Shown here one piece after another: positions 5,705 to 8,771 of a DNA stretch of 8,771 nucleotides. This stretch comes from Actinomycetes bacterium (lineage in GTDB: Bacteria > Actinomycetota > Aquicultoria > CAJVYJ01): the NCBI GenBank assembly GCA_030597945.1, contig JAUVQW010000041.1, positions 1 through 8,771 of the forward strand, read 5' to 3'. The notes below the pieces were generated by a model that saw only the letters and a list, made by a program, of their open reading frames with translations, searched no databases and was not told where the DNA came from. Numbering within the stretch: the stretch's first letter is position 1; each line of letters opens with the position of its first letter. Position numbers and translations under genes: made by a program.

Positions 5705-6433
5705 ATGGTTCAGAAAATAAATGATATTCCAGCGATCACTACCGAAGAGATGAGAGAAGTAGATCGGCTGATGATTGAAGAATTTAGGATAGACCTTATC
5801 AGGATGATGGAGAACGCCGGACAAAATCTAGCAAGATTATGTAAAAAGATGCTGGCAGAAGATTTAATAGAGAAAAAAGTATTTGTGGCGGTCGGAGGGG
5901 GAAACAATGGTGGAGGTGGATTAGTGGCAGCCCGTTATTTACATAATTGGGGGGCTAAGGTCAAGGTTGTAATAGAGGGAAAAGATATTATCGGTGTTCC
6001 TCTCAGCCAATTAAGCATTATCGAAAAATTGGATATCGAGATCGTTGATCAAAAAATAGAGATAGCATTATTGAAAGATGAAGAAGCGGATATTATCATC
6101 GACTCCCTGATCGGCTATGGGTTAAAAGGAGATCCAAAAGGCTGGGTGGCCCAAATGATCGATTCCATAAATGCTGCTTCGACCCGGATAATTTCTTTGG
6201 ATGCGCCCTCCGGATTAGATACGACGTCTGGATTTGTCGGGAATCCCTGCATTAAAGCTGATTGGACTATGACTCTAGCTCTTCCAAAGATCGGCCTTGG
6301 CACTAAAGAGGCGAAAAATTTTGTGGGCAAACTTTTTTTGGCAGACATTGGCGTACCTAGAGAACTCTATAGAAGAATGGGAATTGATATAGAGCCGATA
6401 TTTAATAAGGATACGTTAATAGAATTAAATTAG
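5705..6433 (+). CDS. nnrE: NAD(P)H-hydrate epimerase (YjeF_N), stand-alone
   Basis: This 242-residue Rossmann-like YjeF N-terminal domain interconverts the R and S epimers of damaged NAD(P)H hydrate so that a dehydratase (NnrD) can repair it. Visible marks are TTEEMREVDRLMIEEF and RMMENAG near the N-terminus, the loop GGGNNGGGGLVAAR (64-77), IDSLIGYGLKG (132-142) and SLDAPSGLD (164-172). In most homologues the loop reads NNGGDG; here the aspartate is glycine, one base away (GGT versus GAT). There is no fused NnrD kinase-like domain as in bifunctional E. coli YjeF, and no separate nnrD in the window. I prefer ATG 5705 (GGGGAG 4 nt upstream, just after the likely transcription start) over ATG 5657, which would add 16 unconserved residues upstream of the probable promoter. 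The family is secure; full activity is uncertain because of the loop change. Confidence 0.88.
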   Translation: MVQKINDIPAITTEEMREVDRLMIEEFRIDLIRMMENAGQNLARLCKKMLAEDLIEKKVFVAVGGGNNGGGGLVAARYLHNWGAKVKVVIEGKDIIGVPLSQLSIIEKLDIEIVDQKIEIALLKDEEADIIIDSLIGYGLKGDPKGWVAQMIDSINAASTRIISLDAPSGLDTTSGFVGNPCIKADWTMTLALPKIGLGTKEAKNFVGKLFLADIGVPRELYRRMGIDIEPIFNKDTLIELN

Positions 6434-6489
6434 AAGATCTTCGGTTTTTTCCTTTCATTTTTTATAATTATAAGATGACAAAAAACATA

Positions 6490-6510
6490 ATGCCTGCTCA
6501 TAGCAAGCAT
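6490..6510. repeat. Imperfect inverted repeat in the gap after nnrE
   Basis: ATGCCTGCT-CAT-AGCAAGCAT forms a 9-bp stem with one C-A mismatch and a 3-nt loop. The 169-bp gap 6434-6602 is very AT-rich. On the minus strand the hairpin is followed by a T run, giving terminator shape, although no minus-strand gene ends here. On the plus strand an A-rich stretch follows. It could be an operator or 3'-end stabiliser for nnrE. A TATAAT lies at 6463-6468 without a matching -35 box. Confidence 0.3.
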
Positions 6511-6535
6511 AAATTAAAAAAAATACCTTTATTTA

Positions 6536-6560
6536 GTTTAATTTTGTCCTTCTTTGGTAT
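6536..6560 (+). promoter_or_regulatory. Sigma-B-like promoter before the secreted protein
   Basis: GTTTAA (6536-6541), a 13-bp spacer and TGGTAT (6555-6560) match the general-stress sigma-B consensus GTTTAA-N12-14-GGGTAT at 11 of 12 positions. Initiation would fall near 6567, leaving a leader of about 36 nt with AAGGAG before the start codon. No comparable match was seen before the other genes. Confidence 0.45.
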
Positions 6561-6572
6561 CAAAAGTAAAAC
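6544..6572 (+). promoter_or_regulatory. Alternative sigma-70 promoter overlapping the sigma-B-like site
   Basis: TTGTCC (6544-6549), an exact 17-bp spacer and TAAAAC (6567-6572) match the housekeeping consensus at 4 of 6 positions in each box. It overlaps the sigma-B-like elements, so the gene could be read by either or both sigma factors. Confidence 0.3.
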
Positions 6573-6602
6573 ACAATCAATACTTACGGAAAGGAGTGAT
6601 TA

Positions 6603-7544
6603 TTGCCTATGATTAAGACGAGCAATGTTAAGCGCAGACTAACGAAGATTGTATCATTATCGATTGCCACTCTATTTTTGCTAGCAACTGGCATCGTACC
6701 GGCTTTTGGCCAAAGCTCAAATGGCACAAGGGTAGATTTAGACATCGCAAATCTAGAAAACTTGGAAGAAGGCCATTACGAGGGTTGGGTCGTTGACGGT
6801 GATGAAAGGATCAGTTTTGGTAAGTTTAATGTCAGATCTAACGGCGATCTCGAAACTTTATCGGGTAAGCGAATAAAGCATTTTGAAACCGACAAAGATG
6901 TCGATGATGTTCAGGATTTCGAAATTACGGTAGAACCGGATGACGATGATGATGGAAAGCCTTCAGATAGTATTATTCTTGAGGGTGAAGCCGATAGTAG
7001 TAATAAAGCTGATCTGGAATTTGAGGCAATCGATTTCGATGACTTGAAGGGCGATTATATTGTAAAAGCACCAACTTTTACTAACCCTGATGTTCCAGCT
7101 GGAGTTTGGTTTTTTGATCCAGATGATAATGAATCTTCTTTGGATATTCCGGATGCGCCAAAAGGATGGAAGTATGAAGGTTGGGTAGTATATCGAAACC
7201 AAGTACCGCTGACTACCGGAAGATTTAGTGATCCTAATGGTCCTGATGATTTTGATGGATTTAGTGGAGATGCAAACCCTGCTCCGCCATTTCCTGGTCA
7301 GGATTATATTCAGAATCTTCCTCTAGGACTAAAAGGGCCGTTGCTAGTGGATGACGGTGACAGCCGTATTGCTTTAACGATAGAACCCGACATAGATGGT
7401 ACTGACCCGAGCGGGCCTTTGCCATTTCAGTTAGCACCGCTTACTGATAAAATACCGGAAAATATCGATGTCGATGAGGACTTTGATTTTCGGATGAATA
7501 GAAGTAAGAAGAGTCTTCCTACAGGAAGAGTTCAACTCGATTGA
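6603..7544 (+). CDS. Secreted acidic protein with duplicated YEGWVV module
   Basis: This 313-residue protein begins with a clear Sec signal peptide: basic NVKRRLTK, a hydrophobic core to about residue 31, and a likely cut after Ala-Phe-Gly at about 36. The mature part is rich in Asp and Glu and has no cysteines. Two related modules are visible. The first has YEGWVV at 59-64 and ends with ITVEPDDDDDGKPS (108-121). The second has YEGWVV at 191-196, TTGRF (204-208), PPFPGQD (228-234) and LTIEPDIDGTDPSG (258-271). The layout vaguely recalls the extracytoplasmic domain of RskA-type anti-sigma factors, but there is no transmembrane helix beyond the signal peptide, so I assign no function. Acidic loops suggest possible calcium binding. 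AAGGAG (6591-6596) lies 6 nt from TTG 6603 and 12 nt from ATG 6609, so the start could be either; TTG has the better spacing. A strong terminator follows. Confidence 0.85.
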   Translation: MPMIKTSNVKRRLTKIVSLSIATLFLLATGIVPAFGQSSNGTRVDLDIANLENLEEGHYEGWVVDGDERISFGKFNVRSNGDLETLSGKRIKHFETDKDVDDVQDFEITVEPDDDDDGKPSDSIILEGEADSSNKADLEFEAIDFDDLKGDYIVKAPTFTNPDVPAGVWFFDPDDNESSLDIPDAPKGWKYEGWVVYRNQVPLTTGRFSDPNGPDDFDGFSGDANPAPPFPGQDYIQNLPLGLKGPLLVDDGDSRIALTIEPDIDGTDPSGPLPFQLAPLTDKIPENIDVDEDFDFRMNRSKKSLPTGRVQLD

Positions 7545-7575
7545 TTTAAAGAAGCTCGACTCTTTTTATCTAATA

Positions 7576-7605
7576 AAGAAAACGCCCCTACTGGGGCGTT
7601 TTCTT
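7576..7605. terminator. Strong bidirectional intrinsic terminator
   Basis: AAGAAAACGCCCC-TACT-GGGGCGTTTTCTT is a perfect 13-bp stem with a 4-nt loop. Its GC-rich top and A/T-rich base give a T tract on both strands. It lies 31 bp after the secreted-protein stop on the plus strand and about 150 bp beyond the stop of the convergent metallophosphoesterase, so it can end both transcripts. Confidence 0.92.
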
Positions 7606-7706
7606 GCAGTACTATCGAAGCTGCAAAGGTTAGGAGATGGTGCTTATAAGTATTATTTAAAAATGTTATGGCGATATCAATAAATTGTGAATATTTTCTA
7701 AAGTTT

Positions 7707-7724
7707 TTAATCTTTGAAGATTAA
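7707..7724. repeat. AT-rich dyad in the 3' region of the metallophosphoesterase
   Basis: TTAATCTT-TG-AAGATTAA is a perfect 8-bp inverted repeat with a 2-nt centre (or a 7-bp stem with a 4-nt loop). It lies in the gene-free stretch 7606-7756, which otherwise holds nothing I can name. No T tract follows on either strand, so it is not a typical terminator. An mRNA 3' structure or protein-binding site is possible. Confidence 0.35.
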
Positions 7725-7756
7725 TCATAAAATTTGAGAATGGTTTCGCAAGGGAT

Positions 7757-8771
7757 TCATTTATTTTTTATAAGAACAAACTCGTCAATAATTTTTCCGT
7801 CGATATCTTTAAAGTATCCAGTCGCTTTATTAGTCTGTCCAGCTGGATTAAAAGTAATAAAGAGAGCTCCATAGTTTGCACCCTGATCTTTAGAATAAAT
7901 CGCAGCCCACCAGGGATTATTTGCGAGATCAGTATCTTGGGTATCAATACTTTTACCGCCGAGTCCGTTCGTAAAAGCAAAAGTATATCCCTTGTCGATA
8001 GTCAGCGTATTTGATTCCGATTCCACCTGTTGATCTTTAAATGATGCCATCAGTTTAGTTCTGGCATACAAATGATTATGTCCGGTAGCGATTATTGCCC
8101 CTTCTTCACGAGCGATATCGTAAAGGTCATAACTTGCCTCATCTTTCTTATCACCAACTTGAAGCAATCGTTGGTTCTTATGCCAGGCTACTATCTCCCA
8201 AATATAATCATTATCAGAGGTTAGTTGCCTTGATAAATATTTCTCATATTCTTTCTGGAGAGAACTTCTCATCCCCCCCAGGAAAATTAATCTGATACCT
8301 TTGTAAGTTATTACAGATTTGACACCAAGATCACCCTCATAAGACACACCCTCTATCTTTTCCAACCTTTTTTTAAATGAAATTTGATAATCGCTCCATT
8401 TTCTATAGTCATGATTTCCCCTCACGATAAAATATGGATAATCGTCGCCCAGTATTTCGTTAATCGATTTCTCCCAGCCTTTTGTATCACCCTGATAGTT
8501 AAGATCTCCGGCATTGATGATCATACTTGCGCCTTCGCCTTTTATTAAGCGGAGTACGTTTTTTGAATTTTCATTGATATCTTGGTCAGAAATAAAAGCT
8601 ACCTTTAAATTGTCAGCAGGGGCGATTTTTTTCTTATTGTTATTTACTTGGTGATCTTTGGCATTAGTTTTAGCAGGCCAGCCTAAAAGCAAATTAAACG
8701 AAACTAATATAGAGATCATTATCAAAAGTAGGGCGACGGATAATATTGCTACTTTTCTCCTATTTACGTAA
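7757..8771 (-). CDS. Exported calcineurin-like metallophosphoesterase, 5' end cut by the window edge
   Basis: The frame is open from the TGA at 7759-7757 to the right edge, so the true start lies outside; the first internal candidates (TTG 8725, ATG 8719) cut into a hydrophobic leader. The visible N-terminus (NRRKVAILSVALLLI and on, ending near PAKTNA) is a basic then strongly hydrophobic signal peptide or anchor, placing the enzyme outside the membrane. Counting from the codon at 8725, metal-site motifs are SDQDIN (46-51), NAGDLNYQG (71-79), RGNHDY (102-107), AWH (180-182) and TGHNHLYAR (214-222), the order of a binuclear-metal phosphoesterase. The first motif, normally DxH, reads Asp-Gln-Asp. 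Substrates in this superfamily range from phosphomonoesters to nucleotides and cannot be chosen here. The gene converges on the secreted acidic protein. Confidence 0.88.
   Translation of the reverse strand, partial: YVNRRKVAILSVALLLIMISILVSFNLLLGWPAKTNAKDHQVNNNKKKIAPADNLKVAFISDQDINENSKNVLRLIKGEGASMIINAGDLNYQGDTKGWEKSINEILGDDYPYFIVRGNHDYRKWSDYQISFKKRLEKIEGVSYEGDLGVKSVITYKGIRLIFLGGMRSSLQKEYEKYLSRQLTSDNDYIWEIVAWHKNQRLLQVGDKKDEASYDLYDIAREEGAIIATGHNHLYARTKLMASFKDQQVESESNTLTIDKGYTFAFTNGLGGKSIDTQDTDLANNPWWAAIYSKDQGANYGALFITFNPAGQTNKATGYFKDIDGKIIDEFVLIKNK

Noticed and set aside
6115..6348. Short minus-strand frame inside nnrE
   Set aside because: It is antisense to the conserved YjeF_N core and has no start signals or recognisable product.
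6432..6452. GAAGATCTTC followed by a T run right after the nnrE stop
   Set aside because: As a hairpin it leaves only a 3-bp stem around a 4-nt loop, too weak for an intrinsic terminator.
6963..7202. 79-codon minus-strand frame inside the secreted-protein gene
   Set aside because: It mirrors the Asp-rich coding sequence (giving Ile and Phe runs) and has no independent support.
7514..7529. TCTTCC-TACA-GGAAGA hairpin at the end of the secreted-protein gene
   Set aside because: It lies inside the coding frame with no T tract after it; the 7576-7605 hairpin is the obvious terminator.
8095..8295. 66-codon plus-strand frame inside the metallophosphoesterase
   Set aside because: It is antisense to the catalytic domain with GHNH and GNHD motifs; no ribosome binding site.

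Overview
The window reads as a piece of a moderately AT-rich bacterial chromosome with compact gene spacing. It shows no tRNA, rRNA, CRISPR array or insertion sequence. A stand-alone ferredoxin:thioredoxin-reductase-type catalytic subunit, a formate/nitrite/hydrosulfide channel, small Rieske proteins and a SpoIIE/RsbU-type phosphatase together suggest a non-photosynthetic, anaerobic or microaerobic bacterium. An Actinomycetota- or Firmicutes-like lineage is the best guess, because of the RsbU-type phosphatase and one sigma-B-like promoter. This placement is inference; nothing in the window fixes it.

Layout. (1) 1-298, minus: the N-terminal part of an unrecognised membrane protein that runs off the left edge. 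(2) 482-2909, plus: a six-gene run made of an FNT-family channel that seems to start at an ACG codon, a DUF2007-like small protein, a Rieske protein, a CPWC glutaredoxin, an FtrB-like reductase and a second Rieske protein. The last four are overlapping or 1 bp apart and look translationally coupled. (3) 2927-5608, minus, convergent with that run: a large PAS-GAF-GAF-PP2C-GAF serine/threonine phosphatase. (4) 5705-6433, plus, divergent from the phosphatase across an AT-rich region holding a palindromic -10 box: a stand-alone NAD(P)H-hydrate epimerase. (5) 6603-7544, plus: a secreted acidic protein with a duplicated YEGWVV module, preceded by a near-consensus sigma-B-type promoter and followed by a strong bidirectional terminator at 7576-7605. 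(6) 7757-8771, minus: an exported or membrane-anchored metallophosphoesterase whose N-terminus lies beyond the right edge.

How the parts may work together. The most interesting unit is the Rieske-Grx-FtrB-Rieske cassette behind an anion channel. FtrB-type enzymes turn one-electron input from an iron-sulfur protein into dithiol reduction, and glutaredoxin-like proteins are natural acceptors. The two Rieske proteins are candidate electron carriers or redox-switched targets. The first keeps the two extra cysteines of bc1-type Rieske proteins and the second does not, so the cassette may join thiol redox state to Rieske electron transfer and to transport of nitrite, formate or hydrosulfide. Separately, the SpoIIE-type phosphatase (RsbU-like output) and the sigma-B-like promoter before the secreted protein hint at a general-stress partner-switching circuit, although no RsbV, RsbW or sigma gene is in the window. 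Both connections are hypotheses.
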